A DNA stretch of 23,731 nt from positions 1-23,731 of the forward strand of contig JAZNRH010000023.1 in the NCBI GenBank assembly GCA_045590615.1, written 5' to 3'. This DNA is from RGIG6353 sp045590615 (lineage in GTDB: Bacteria > Bacillota > Clostridia > Oscillospirales > SIG627). Below the pieces are notes generated by a model. That model had not been told where the DNA came from, did not search any database, and saw only the letters and a program-made list of their open reading frames with translations. Made by a program: the position numbers and the translations under genes. Shown here in pieces: positions 1-6,934 of the stretch (positions are counted from its first letter, which is position 1; each line of letters begins with the position of its first letter).

Positions 1-1
1 T

Positions 2-871
2 CCCTTTGCAGGCACGGAAGGAACATTTGTTACAACAAGACACATAAGAGAAAGACTTTACAGAGAGCTTGAATCAAATATAAGTCTTAAGGTTGAGGAT
101 ACAGATTCAGCCGACACCTTCCTCGTATCAGGAAGAGGTGAGCTTCACCTCTCGGTATTAATAGAAAATATGCGCCGACAAGGATATGAATTCGAGGTTT
201 CAAATCCAACCGTTATTACCGAGGAAATTGACGGTGTACTCTGCGAGCCATATGAGACTTTGTACATTGACGTTCCCGACGAATTCTGTGGAACAGTAAT
301 AGACGACGTATCTAAGCGCAAGGGTGAATTAACACAAATGGCACCGTCAACTACAGGCTATACGAGACTTGAATTTACGATTACGTCTCGTGGATTAATA
401 GGCTGCAGAAGCACTCTGATGACCTTGACCAAAGGAAATGCTATAGTAAATTCATCATTCGCCGGATACTGCCCGGTAAAAGGAAAGATGTCAAGAAGAA
501 CCCGAGGCTCTTTGATTGCGTGGGAAAACGGAGCAGCTACTTCTTACGGCCTCTTTAACGCTCAGGACAGAGGTGCAATGTTCATTGGAGTAAATACGAA
601 CGTATACGAAGGAATGGTTGTTGGCGAATGCAACGAGGTTTCCGACCTTGTTGTCAACGTATGTAAGAAAAAGCACCTTACTGCAATTCGTTCTTCAGGT
701 GCAGACGAAGCACTCAGGCTTGTACCTCCCCGTCTTATGAGCCTTGAAAAATGCATTGAATTTATTGCAGACGATGAGCTTCTTGAGGTTACGCCAACAT
801 CGCTCAGATTAAGAAAGAAAATTCTTAATACAGAACTTAGAGCAAAGGCTAAGGCAAAAGAAAATGCGTAA
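2..871 (+). CDS. typA: TypA/BipA translational GTPase, C-terminal part (5' end outside the window)
   Basis: Partial gene: the reading frame is open from base 2, giving 289 visible residues, so the N-terminal G domain is missing and no start codon lies here. TypA/BipA is a ribosome-binding GTPase related to EF-G and LepA, linked to ribosome assembly and stress growth. Seen in the sequence: an opening PFAGTEGTFVTTRHIRERL segment, the VEDT and SGRGELHLSVLIENMRRQGYE stretch of EF-G-like domains III/V, and a BipA-specific C-terminal region including SRGLIGCRS and the ENGAATSYGLFNAQDRG loop. The C-terminus is Lys/Ala-rich. Its last 8 bases overlap the start of ispDF in another frame (ATGCGTAA), which implies co-transcription and possibly translational coupling. 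The family call is secure because EF-G and LepA lack this C-terminal domain. Confidence 0.95.
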   Translation, partial: PFAGTEGTFVTTRHIRERLYRELESNISLKVEDTDSADTFLVSGRGELHLSVLIENMRRQGYEFEVSNPTVITEEIDGVLCEPYETLYIDVPDEFCGTVIDDVSKRKGELTQMAPSTTGYTRLEFTITSRGLIGCRSTLMTLTKGNAIVNSSFAGYCPVKGKMSRRTRGSLIAWENGAATSYGLFNAQDRGAMFIGVNTNVYEGMVVGECNEVSDLVVNVCKKKHLTAIRSSGADEALRLVPPRLMSLEKCIEFIADDELLEVTPTSLRLRKKILNTELRAKAKAKENA

Positions 872-2012
872 GCCCTTTGTAAGTGTAATAATAACAGCTG
901 CAGGAAGCTCATCTCGAATGGGAACCAACGTTTCAAAACAGCTGCTGAATCTTTCAGGAAAAAGCGTTATTGAACATTCAATAGAAGCCTTTTCAAAATC
1001 GGATTACGTTCAAGAAATAATTATTACGACAAAAAAAGAAGAGCTTGGAGAAATATCCAAGCTCTCAGAGGCTTATCCAAAAATTAAAAAAGTTGTATTA
1101 GGTGGGGCTACAAGACAGCACTCAGTAAAAAACGCCCTCGACGTTGTCAATGAAAAAAGTGAATATATTTCGATTCACGATGCGGCGAGGCCTCTTATTA
1201 CTACCGAAGATATCAACAAAATTATTGAAAAAACAATTGAATTCAAGGCTGTATGCCCTGTTTCAAAAGTTTTTGACACAGTGAAAGCAGTTGATGACGG
1301 AGTAATTATAAACACACTTGACCGAAATTCTCTGTTCCTTGCCTCTACCCCACAAACCTTCGAAACAAAGATTTATAAAGAAGCCTTTTTATCAACCGAC
1401 AATATATCAAAATTCACCGACGATTGCTCAATCGTCGAGTCTATAGGACAAAAGGTATACATTTACGTTATGGATAAACCAAATACTAAAATTACTACTA
1501 TGAACGATTTTGATACTGTCAGGAACAATTTTACGCAAGGAGTCAGAATTGGTCACGGGTACGACGTTCACAAGCTTGTAGAAGGAAGAAAGCTCATTCT
1601 CGGAGGAGTTGATATACCTCATGACACAGGTCTTTTGGGACATTCGGATGCCGATGTGCTTTTGCATGCAATTATGGACTCACTTCTCGGCGCAGCAGGA
1701 CTTGGCGATATAGGAAAGCACTTTCCTGATACCTCGAAAGAATACGAAGGAATATCAAGTATTCTTTTGCTCCAAAAAGTTGCGACGCTGATTAAATCAA
1801 AAGGATACGTCATTTCAAATATCGATGCAACAATTATAGCGCAAGCTCCAAAGCTTGCTCCTTATATCAGTGAAATGGTCGATAATATAGCCAAAGCTCT
1901 CGAAATAAATCAATCACAAATCAACGTCAAGGCAACAACAGAAGAGCATTTAGGCTTTACAGGTGAAAAGCTTGGTATTTCAGCTCATTCAGTATGCACA
2001 ATTATCTCTTAA
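864..2012 (+). CDS. ispDF: Bifunctional IspD/IspF enzyme of the MEP isoprenoid pathway
   Basis: A 382-residue fusion of two MEP-pathway enzymes. Residues 1 to about 220 are IspD (2-C-methyl-D-erythritol 4-phosphate cytidylyltransferase, using CTP). They show the nucleotide loop TAAGSSSRMG followed by SKQ, the GGATRQHSV stretch and IHDAARP. Residues 226-382 are IspF (MEcPP synthase), which cyclises the IspE product. They show GHGYDVHKL, with expected zinc ligands D234, H236 and H268 (in DADVLLHA), and the TTEEHLGFTGE segment. IspE, the step between, is not in the window. The ATG lies inside the typA end, with an AAGGC-type ribosome site within typA. The stop codon is one base from the convergent mgtE stop. 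Fusion of the two domains is a known arrangement in some bacteria; the domain calls are firm. Confidence 0.95.
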   Translation: MRKPFVSVIITAAGSSSRMGTNVSKQLLNLSGKSVIEHSIEAFSKSDYVQEIIITTKKEELGEISKLSEAYPKIKKVVLGGATRQHSVKNALDVVNEKSEYISIHDAARPLITTEDINKIIEKTIEFKAVCPVSKVFDTVKAVDDGVIINTLDRNSLFLASTPQTFETKIYKEAFLSTDNISKFTDDCSIVESIGQKVYIYVMDKPNTKITTMNDFDTVRNNFTQGVRIGHGYDVHKLVEGRKLILGGVDIPHDTGLLGHSDADVLLHAIMDSLLGAAGLGDIGKHFPDTSKEYEGISSILLLQKVATLIKSKGYVISNIDATIIAQAPKLAPYISEMVDNIAKALEINQSQINVKATTEEHLGFTGEKLGISAHSVCTIIS

Positions 2013-2013
2013 A

Positions 2014-3369
2014 CTATATACCAAGTACTCTTGAGGATATTGAGAAAAATACAATCAAAGACAATGCATCAACAACTGTTGTAATAAACGGGCTTGCCAT
2101 TACTGCTGGGTCAAGCCCGATTTTTTTAGCTAAAATCGGAAGTGTGCAGCCAACAAGCTTTGCCAATACAACAGTTGCAACAAGAGTAAGAGATACACTC
2201 ATTGCTACTCCAAGGGTAATTGCTCCATTTGACAATAGCATTCTGTCAAAAAGTATTAACTTTATGAATTCAACTATTCCTAAGGTTACTCCACAAAGTA
2301 TAGATACGTTGAATTCTTTTAACTGTACCTTGAATATATCAGAAAATTTAATATTATTAAGTGCTAATTCTCTGATAACGGTTACCGAAGACTGACTACC
2401 CGAATTTCCACCCGTACCCATTAGCATGGGAATAAACGTGGTTAAGATGACGTAAGAAGCAAGTGCACTTTCGTAGCTTGAAATTATAGCACCTGTAACG
2501 GTTGCAGAAACCATCAACAGCAAAAGCCACGGTATTCTCGATTTCCATAAGGAAATTACACTTGTATCTAAATAGGGCTTTTCACTCGGTGTGATAGCAG
2601 CCATTTTAGAAATATCTTCCTCGGTCTCCTCTTGTAATACGTCGATTGCATCGTCAACCGTTACAATTCCAACCAGTCTCTTCTCTCTGTCAACGACAGG
2701 CAAAGCCAAAAAACCGTATTTTTCAAATACTCTTGCAACATCCTCTCTGTCATCAAGAGTATTTGCATATATAACATTTGTCTGCATAATTTCTTCAATG
2801 GTCTCGTTTCTGTCAGCAAGTAACAGCGCTTTTGCCGTAACTAATCCGATAAGCTTTCTTTTTGAATCGGTTACGTAGCAAGTATAAATCGTTTCTTTAT
2901 CGACGCCTGTCCTTTTTATTATTTCAAACGCTTTATCAACGGTAATATCTTTTTTCAAATTAACATATTCAATTGTCATAATACTTCCTGCACTATCCTT
3001 AGGATAATTCAGCAGGCTGTTAATTTGAGAGCGTGTAACGCTTGAAGAGCTTGATAGAATTCTTTTTACAACGTTAGCAGGCATTTCCTCTATAATATCT
3101 ACAGCATCGTCCAAAAACAAATCTTCAAACACTCTCCCCAATTCAAAATCACTAAAGGTAGAGATAAGTGTTTCCTGCTCATCGGGTGACATTTCTACAA
3201 AAACGTCGCTTGCTATGTTCTTTGGTAATATTCTGAATAGAATTGGCAATTCTTCTTTAGAAAAGGATGAAAAAATTTGGGCTATGTCAGCATAATTATA
3301 TTCAAGAAATATTTCTCTGATTTTTACGTATTCTTTTTTTATAAGTAAATCTTTAATTATTTTGTTCAA
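2014..3369 (-). CDS. mgtE: MgtE-type magnesium transporter/channel
   Basis: A 451-residue membrane protein for Mg2+ uptake. The cytosolic MgtE_N helical domain covers roughly residues 15-125 (with LPKNIASDVFVEMSPDEQ). A CBS pair follows at about 130-255 (SIMTIEYVNL and VVDREKRLVGIVTVDDAIDV); in the family it senses Mg2+ and gates the pore. The C-terminal five-helix pore domain runs from about 280, with the conserved TGGNSGSQSS stretch and PFITTVVD, whose D434 matches the conserved pore aspartate. The start is TTG: the first in-frame ATG is deep inside MgtE_N, and an AAAGGA site sits 10 bases upstream of the TTG. The leader is too short for an M-box riboswitch. It converges on ispDF with one base between stops. 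Family assignment is firm. Confidence 0.95.
   Translation of the reverse strand: MNKIIKDLLIKKEYVKIREIFLEYNYADIAQIFSSFSKEELPILFRILPKNIASDVFVEMSPDEQETLISTFSDFELGRVFEDLFLDDAVDIIEEMPANVVKRILSSSSSVTRSQINSLLNYPKDSAGSIMTIEYVNLKKDITVDKAFEIIKRTGVDKETIYTCYVTDSKRKLIGLVTAKALLLADRNETIEEIMQTNVIYANTLDDREDVARVFEKYGFLALPVVDREKRLVGIVTVDDAIDVLQEETEEDISKMAAITPSEKPYLDTSVISLWKSRIPWLLLLMVSATVTGAIISSYESALASYVILTTFIPMLMGTGGNSGSQSSVTVIRELALNNIKFSDIFKVQLKEFNVSILCGVTLGIVEFIKLILFDRMLLSNGAITLGVAMSVSLTLVATVVLAKLVGCTLPILAKKIGLDPAVMASPFITTVVDALSLIVFFSISSRVLGI
2089..2127 (+). terminator. Candidate terminator of typA-ispDF, inside the 3' end of mgtE
   Basis: CGGGCTTG (2089-2096) pairs with CAAGCCCG (2112-2119) across a 15-base loop, followed by an A and seven T. 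This is a plausible intrinsic terminator for rightward transcription 77 bases after the ispDF stop. It lies wholly within mgtE, antisense to codons for its conserved C-terminal KKIGLDPAVMASP segment. The large loop and the coding constraint mean it could be chance. Confidence 0.5.
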
Positions 3370-3404
3370 TTTAGTCTTTTCCTTTCTTTTTACAGAAATT
3401 ACAA

Positions 3405-3410
3405 TATTAT
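3405..3410 (-). promoter_or_regulatory. Possible -10 element for mgtE
   Basis: Read leftward this is a perfect TATAAT about 36 bases upstream of the mgtE TTG. No good -35 sits at 16-18 bases: the spaced position reads TAAAAA, and a TTGAGA lies 23 bases away. The -10 is therefore plausible but unproven. Confidence 0.35.
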
Positions 3411-3445
3411 AATACTCCTCTTTTTAATTTTTATCTCAATAATTA

Positions 3446-3474
3446 TTGACAAAAGTTAAAAGATATGCTAAAAT
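3446..3474 (+). promoter_or_regulatory. Promoter of tRNA-Gln
   Basis: TTGACA (3446-3451), a 17-base spacer and TAAAAT (3469-3474). The -10 ends 12 bases before the tRNA 5' end, so the primary transcript would carry only a short leader. Confidence 0.85.
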
Positions 3475-3486
3475 ATACAAGAATTT

Positions 3487-3562
3487 TGGGATGTAGCCAA
3501 GTGGTAAGGCACGAGACTTTGACTCTCGCATCGCGCTGGTTCGAGCCCAGCCATCCCAGCCA
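3487..3562 (+). tRNA. tRNA-Gln, anticodon TTG
   Basis: A complete cloverleaf with encoded CCA. The acceptor arm TGGGATG (3487-3493) pairs with CATCCCA (3552-3558), followed by discriminator G (3559) and CCA (3560-3562). The anticodon stem CGAGA/TCTCG encloses loop CTTTGAC with anticodon TTG at 3519-3521, reading CAA (and CAG by wobble). The T arm carries GGTTCGAGCC. The overall sequence is typical of bacterial tRNA-Gln. It stands alone between its own promoter and terminator. Confidence 0.97.
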
Positions 3563-3564
3563 AA

Positions 3565-3596
3565 AAATCCAAGTCGAAAGACTTGGATTTTTATTT
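3565..3596. terminator. Two-way intrinsic terminator (tRNA-Gln and AI-2E permease)
   Basis: An 11-base perfect stem, AAATCCAAGTC (3565-3575) with GACTTGGATTT (3580-3590), around a GAAA tetraloop. It is followed by TTATTTATT on the right, and by T-rich sequence when read leftward. It can end both the rightward tRNA transcript and the leftward permease gene, which stops at 3620. Confidence 0.9.
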
Positions 3597-3619
3597 ATTC
3601 TACAAGATACAACTACATC

Positions 3620-4750
3620 TTACTGCTTTGAATTTGTTGTTATTTTCTTATTTGCTCTATTCGTCATATATCCTTTTATCAAAACGTAAATTACTGAAAA
3701 AAGTGGAATAAAAAATATCATTCCGAATATACCAAACAAGTTACCACCTATCAAAACTGCAACGATCGTATAAAACGGAGAAAGTCCAACGGAATTTCCT
3801 ACAACATGAGGATAAATAAAATGCTGTTCGATAAATTGTGCAACAAGATATACTATAAGACATATAAGCGCCTTATGTGGAGAAACTACTAACGTTAAAA
3901 AGACACCCACTACGCAGGCAAAGAAAGAACCAACGTAAGGAATAAATGACAAAACAGCCGCAAGAAAGGCAATAAGACTTGCATATGGCAAACCAAACAA
4001 AGAGAATAATAGGAAAATCAAAGCAGCTAATATAAGAGCTTCAAGACACTGTCCTGAAAGAAACTTTGAAAATGTATCTCTGATTAAATACGCTGTAGAA
4101 TAAATTCCCTCGGCAACCTTATTTGGCAAAAACGAAAAACACATCTTCTTCGCCTGTCTTGAAAGGTTCTCTTTGTCAAGAAGAAGATAAACTGCTATAA
4201 TAATCGATAGAATTGACATCGACAAATATTTGACTGCTACAACAGTAGCGTCAAAAGCAGTTTCAACAATTGTAAATGCTCCATGAGTTATCTGCTTGAC
4301 AACTTCATTAAGGTCAAATTCTGCAAGCTTTGACGTAATCGTGGTAGTGTCAACGCCTAACGACTCAAGCCAGATTAAAAATTCGGGAATTTTGCTGTCG
4401 ATAGTAACGATCAAGCTCTTAATAGACTCTGTAAGCCTGGGAACTAATATCGAAAAAACTATCACCAAAACAAGTAAAATAGAAAGTATAGATAAAAACA
4501 AGCTGACGCCGTATTTAACTTTTGAAGAAATGGGTTTTTTAGACTTTTGAGAAATCTTATCAAACAGCTTTTCAAAGCCTCTCATCGGAACATTCAGAAT
4601 TAAAGCCAATAAGAGCGCAACTACAACCGGAAAGCACAACGAAAGAGCTTTTAAGAGCAGGGAAACAAAAAAAACAAAATTGTTTACCACAACAAACAAG
4701 CACACGGCGTATGTTATAAGTAAAATTGCACGCTTTGTACTTTTATCCAT
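3620..4750 (-). CDS. AI-2E family transporter (membrane permease)
   Basis: A 376-residue polytopic membrane protein of the AI-2E/PerM-like family (Pfam AI-2E_transport). Members include E. coli TqsA and various small-molecule or Na+/H+ exporters, so the substrate cannot be stated. It has two N-terminal hydrophobic segments (about residues 8-60), a third near 80-110 and an extended soluble stretch at about 110-155. A cluster of helices runs from 165 to the end, including the family's FIPYVGSF motif and the C-terminal LIGGNLFGIFGMIFFIPLF-type stretch. The C-tail is basic (NRANKKITTNSKQ). The start is ATG with a GAGGTGG site six bases upstream. It is transcribed alone, divergent from the SGNH lipoprotein gene. 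Confidence 0.9.
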   Translation of the reverse strand: MDKSTKRAILLITYAVCLFVVVNNFVFFVSLLLKALSLCFPVVVALLLALILNVPMRGFEKLFDKISQKSKKPISSKVKYGVSLFLSILSILLVLVIVFSILVPRLTESIKSLIVTIDSKIPEFLIWLESLGVDTTTITSKLAEFDLNEVVKQITHGAFTIVETAFDATVVAVKYLSMSILSIIIAVYLLLDKENLSRQAKKMCFSFLPNKVAEGIYSTAYLIRDTFSKFLSGQCLEALILAALIFLLFSLFGLPYASLIAFLAAVLSFIPYVGSFFACVVGVFLTLVVSPHKALICLIVYLVAQFIEQHFIYPHVVGNSVGLSPFYTIVAVLIGGNLFGIFGMIFFIPLFSVIYVLIKGYMTNRANKKITTNSKQ

Positions 4751-4797
4751 AAAAAACCACCTCTACTTTTTATTTACAATTCCCTCACTTTGAGTTT

Positions 4798-4826
4798 ATT
4801 ATAACACATATTTTTTATTCTGTAAA
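4798..4826 (-). promoter_or_regulatory. Promoter of the AI-2E permease gene
   Basis: Leftward: TTTACA (4821-4826), a 17-base spacer and TATAAT (4798-4803), with an extended -10 (TGTTATAAT). The -35 lies only 14 bases from the -35 of the divergent rightward promoter. Confidence 0.8.
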
Positions 4827-4840
4827 GTTTCTTTATAAAA

Positions 4841-4869
4841 TTGACAATTATTTTACATTATGATAAAAT
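4841..4869 (+). promoter_or_regulatory. Promoter of the SGNH lipoprotein gene
   Basis: TTGACA (4841-4846), a 17-base spacer and TAAAAT (4864-4869). It places the transcript start near 4876. This rules out the upstream in-frame ATG at 4860 as the start codon and supports the ATG at 4896. Confidence 0.85.
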
Positions 4870-4895
4870 ATAAAAAAATAGAAAGGCTGAATTTT

Positions 4896-5753
4896 ATGAA
4901 AAAGATTTTACTTGCAATTGTTATTGCCGGACTTGTTACGCTCGTTTCGTGCAAAGAAGAATCACCCCAAAACGAAGAACCACCTGTTAACAACAACGAA
5001 AATGCAATTACTGAAATAGTTGTTGAAGAAAACGAAGAACCTGTTAAAGAAATAAAACCTTCAAGTGTCGAAGAAATCATAGAGTACGCAAATTCATTAA
5101 ACGTTGATACGTCAATGACTGCTTTTTCGCTCTCTGATATTCTTATCGAGGCTCAAATTCCAATTTCAGAGGATGCAGGTGACTCTTATCAGAACGAAAC
5201 AGCTTACCTCGGGGATTCAGTAACTATGGGTCTGTCATTTTTCAAAAATCACCCATCTGAGATGGTTATAGCAAAAGGCTCAATAAATCCTTTAGACGCA
5301 GTACAAAAAAATCTTATTGAATTAAACGACGGAAACCTTGTAAATTTTCCGACAGCGCTTTCGATGACAAATGCAAAAAGAGCTGTTTTGACCTTTGGCT
5401 CTAACGCTATTAGCATTATGTCTGAAGAAACGTTTTTGAAATACTATATAGAATTACTTGACGCTATTGAAGAAAAATGTCCCGAATGTGATATAATAAT
5501 TCAAAGCATTACTCCCCTGGCTACTACCTGCAAGTTAAAAAAGCTTAACAACGAGCTTGTAAACCGTTCAAATCTCTTACTCTTGGTACTTGCTTATTCA
5601 AGAGACTTAAAATTCTTAGACAGCACAGCGAATATGAAGGATGAAAATGGATATCTTAAAATAGAATATTGCTCATCGGAAGATGGAATTCACATAAACG
5701 AACAAGGATATAAAATCTGGATTGATATGCTTCGCACACATAAAATTGATTAA
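4896..5753 (+). CDS. SGNH/GDSL-hydrolase-like lipoprotein
   Basis: A 285-residue predicted lipoprotein. The signal peptide MKKILLAIVIAGLVTLVSC ends in lipobox L-V-S-C with C19 as the lipidated residue. An acidic, Asn/Pro/Glu-rich linker follows (about 20-60). The rest resembles an SGNH hydrolase: GDS at 106-108 (nucleophile candidate S108), a glycine at G128, GSN at 168-170 (block III, N170), and DGIHINEQGY at 263-272 (D263, H266). Such surface esterases often act on acetylated polysaccharides or lipids; the substrate here is unknown. Block III reads GSNA rather than the usual GxND, so activity is probable but unproven. The ATG at 4896 is chosen because a GAAAGG site precedes it and the earlier ATG overlaps the promoter. 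No clear terminator follows. Confidence 0.8.
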   Translation: MKKILLAIVIAGLVTLVSCKEESPQNEEPPVNNNENAITEIVVEENEEPVKEIKPSSVEEIIEYANSLNVDTSMTAFSLSDILIEAQIPISEDAGDSYQNETAYLGDSVTMGLSFFKNHPSEMVIAKGSINPLDAVQKNLIELNDGNLVNFPTALSMTNAKRAVLTFGSNAISIMSEETFLKYYIELLDAIEEKCPECDIIIQSITPLATTCKLKKLNNELVNRSNLLLLVLAYSRDLKFLDSTANMKDENGYLKIEYCSSEDGIHINEQGYKIWIDMLRTHKID

Positions 5754-5764
5754 TTGAATAATTT

Positions 5765-5792
5765 TTGATTTTAAGGTTACAATATCTATAGT
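5765..5792 (+). promoter_or_regulatory. Possible promoter of the DUF378 gene
   Basis: TTGATT (5765-5770), a 16-base spacer and TATAGT (5787-5792). It is moderately good. The gene could also be read from the lipoprotein promoter, because no terminator separates the two. Confidence 0.5.
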
Positions 5793-5810
5793 GGTAAATC
5801 CACAATATAG
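5786..5810 (+). promoter_or_regulatory. Inverted repeat in the leader of the DUF378 gene
   Basis: CTATAGTGG (5786-5794) and CCAC-AA-TATAG (5800-5810) form an imperfect hairpin with a TAAAT loop. It overlaps the proposed -10 and ends five bases before the ribosome site. It could be an operator or just a leader structure. Confidence 0.35.
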
Positions 5811-5829
5811 AAATAAAGGAAGCTTTCAA

Positions 5830-6045
5830 ATGTTAGATAGATTAGCACTTATAATATTGATTATAGGCGGAATTAATTGGGGCTCGGTTGGATTATTTAA
5901 TTTCGACCTCGTTTCATTTCTCTTCGGTGGCTCCAGCCAAATTATCACAAGAATAATATTTATGCTCGTTGGCATTTCAGCTCTTTGGTGCATCTCTCTT
6001 CTCTTCAGAGCAAGAGAAAGATTTATTACTGAAGAACAGCATTAA
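5830..6045 (+). CDS. DUF378 small membrane protein
   Basis: A 71-residue protein of the DUF378 family (related to B. subtilis YuzA), function unknown. It starts MLDRLALIIL, with a first membrane helix including the family's GGINWGSVGLF motif. A short loop follows (FDLVSFLFGGSS), then a second helix (about 40-60, IIFMLVGISALWCISLLF) and a charged tail. The ATG at 5830 is preceded by AAAGGA nine bases upstream. An earlier in-frame GTG at 5791 lies within the proposed -10 and lacks a ribosome site. A strong terminator follows immediately. Confidence 0.85.
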   Translation: MLDRLALIILIIGGINWGSVGLFNFDLVSFLFGGSSQIITRIIFMLVGISALWCISLLFRARERFITEEQH

Positions 6046-6047
6046 TC

Positions 6048-6085
6048 AATAATACGCAAGAAAATTTCTTGCGTATTATTTTATT
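6048..6085. terminator. Intrinsic terminator after the DUF378 gene
   Basis: A near-perfect palindrome: AATAATACGCAAGAAA (6048-6063) pairs with TTTCTTGCGTATTATT (6065-6080), followed by T-rich sequence. It starts two bases after the stop codon. Confidence 0.85.
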
Positions 6086-6101
6086 ATTTTGCACAAACTA
6101 C

Positions 6102-6130
6102 TTGATTTTTTTATGATTTTTTTGTATAAT
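6102..6130 (+). promoter_or_regulatory. Promoter of hpf
   Basis: TTGATT (6102-6107), a 17-base spacer and a perfect TATAAT (6125-6130). The start point should fall near 6137, just before a small hairpin. Confidence 0.75.
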
Positions 6131-6140
6131 AATTACAGAA

Positions 6141-6155
6141 GGTATCGTTGATACC
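6141..6155 (+). promoter_or_regulatory. Hairpin at the 5' end of the hpf transcript
   Basis: GGTATC, GTT loop, GATACC: a six-base perfect stem starting about four bases after the expected transcript start. The AAAGGAG ribosome site (6168-6174) lies outside it. It could stabilise the mRNA or serve as an operator. Confidence 0.4.
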
Positions 6156-6181
6156 TAATCCAACTATAAAGGAGTAAAACT

Positions 6182-6706
6182 ATGAAACACAATTACGTAT
6201 TAAAGAAATTCACACTCACTCCCGAAGAACAGACACAGATCGAAAAAAGGTTGGAACGCTTATCAAAATTCTTCGGAGATAACACCGAAGCTGCTATCAA
6301 GCTATCGTCTGAAGGAAAGAAAGAAAAAATTGAAATAACAATTTTCGAAAACGGATATTTCTACAGAGCAGAAGAAAGTGATGAAAAAGTACAATGCGCC
6401 CTTGACAGAGCTATCGACGTTATCGAAAGACAGCTTAGAAAGCATAAAACAAAGCTGCAGAAAAAGCTCAAAAAAGATGCATTTATCCCTACTCCTGAAG
6501 ATACCTTCGATGATGAAGAGGAAGAAATCACCATCTCAAAAATCAAGACATTCCCTTATAAGCCAATGTCTCCGGAAGAAGCAATTTTACAAATGAATTT
6601 GCTCGACCATAAATTCTTCGTCTTTATTAACGTTGATAACCAAAAGGTATGCGTAGTATACAAGAGACATGAAGATGAATACGGCATGATTATCCCCGAA
6701 GAATAA
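6182..6706 (+). CDS. hpf: Ribosome hibernation-promoting factor, long form
   Basis: A 174-residue long-form HPF (YvyD/RaiA family). These proteins bind the decoding region of the 30S subunit and pair ribosomes into inactive 100S dimers in stationary phase. The N-terminal S30AE domain (about 1-100) opens with YVLKKFTLTPEEQ and has the basic helix CALDRAIDVIERQLRKHKTK. An acidic linker (about 104-117, DTFDDEEEE) leads to the C-terminal dimerisation domain (about 118-174), with KTFPYKPMSPEEAILQM and FFVFINVDNQKVCVVYKR. The length fits the Gram-positive long form. AAAGGAG sits seven bases before the ATG. It is a single-gene unit with its own promoter and terminator. Confidence 0.95.
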   Translation: MKHNYVLKKFTLTPEEQTQIEKRLERLSKFFGDNTEAAIKLSSEGKKEKIEITIFENGYFYRAEESDEKVQCALDRAIDVIERQLRKHKTKLQKKLKKDAFIPTPEDTFDDEEEEITISKIKTFPYKPMSPEEAILQMNLLDHKFFVFINVDNQKVCVVYKRHEDEYGMIIPEE

Positions 6707-6717
6707 ACCAAGACTGC

Positions 6718-6753
6718 AAAAAGAACGGAAGCAAACGCTTCCGTTCTTTTTTT
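6718..6753 (+). terminator. Intrinsic terminator after hpf
   Basis: The GC-containing stem GAACGGAAGC (6723-6732) pairs with GCTTCCGTTC (6737-6746) around an AAAC loop. It is flanked by A5 and followed by T7. Confidence 0.93.
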
Positions 6754-6862
6754 GACATATTTTTTACATAAGACCTTTTGTGCAATTAAACCAATTTAAC
6801 AAAGGCGTTTTTGTGTTTATTCCCGATTTCAAGGCTTATTCTTTCTTAATTTTTCAAAAACA

Positions 6863-6891
6863 TTGACAATAACATTTAATGATGATATAAT
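6863..6891 (+). promoter_or_regulatory. Consensus promoter of the large SLH protein gene
   Basis: A perfect TTGACA (6863-6868), 17-base spacer, perfect TATAAT (6886-6891). This suggests strong constitutive expression. It overlaps the apparent upstream in-frame ATG, so translation must start further down, at 6935. The rest of 6754-6934 shows nothing else recognisable. Confidence 0.9.
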
Positions 6892-6934
6892 TAGTTGTAA
6901 AATATTTTTTACAATGAGACAAGGAGAAAAAAAT

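Noticed and set aside
1..3400. ACGT seems frequent
   Set aside because: By eye about twenty copies in 3.4 kb against about eleven expected at this base composition; the count is rough and could reflect codon use, so I do not claim a signal.
3370..3445. Possible M-box magnesium riboswitch upstream of mgtE
   Set aside because: Only about 30-40 bases separate the likely -10 from the start codon, too short for an M-box, and no terminator hairpin lies in the leader.
3561..3619. Second tRNA or attachment site after tRNA-Gln
   Set aside because: The sequence after CCA is just the terminator hairpin; no repeat of the tRNA 3' end or integrase gene is present in the window.
4860..4895. Longer N-terminus for the SGNH lipoprotein (ATG at 4860)
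   Set aside because: It lies between the -35 and -10 of the promoter, upstream of the transcript start, and would displace the lipoprotein signal.
6863..6934. Longer N-terminus for the SLH protein (ATG at 6863)
   Set aside because: The ATG overlaps the -35 of a perfect promoter, no ribosome site precedes it, and the added residues would mask a normal signal peptide starting at 6935.
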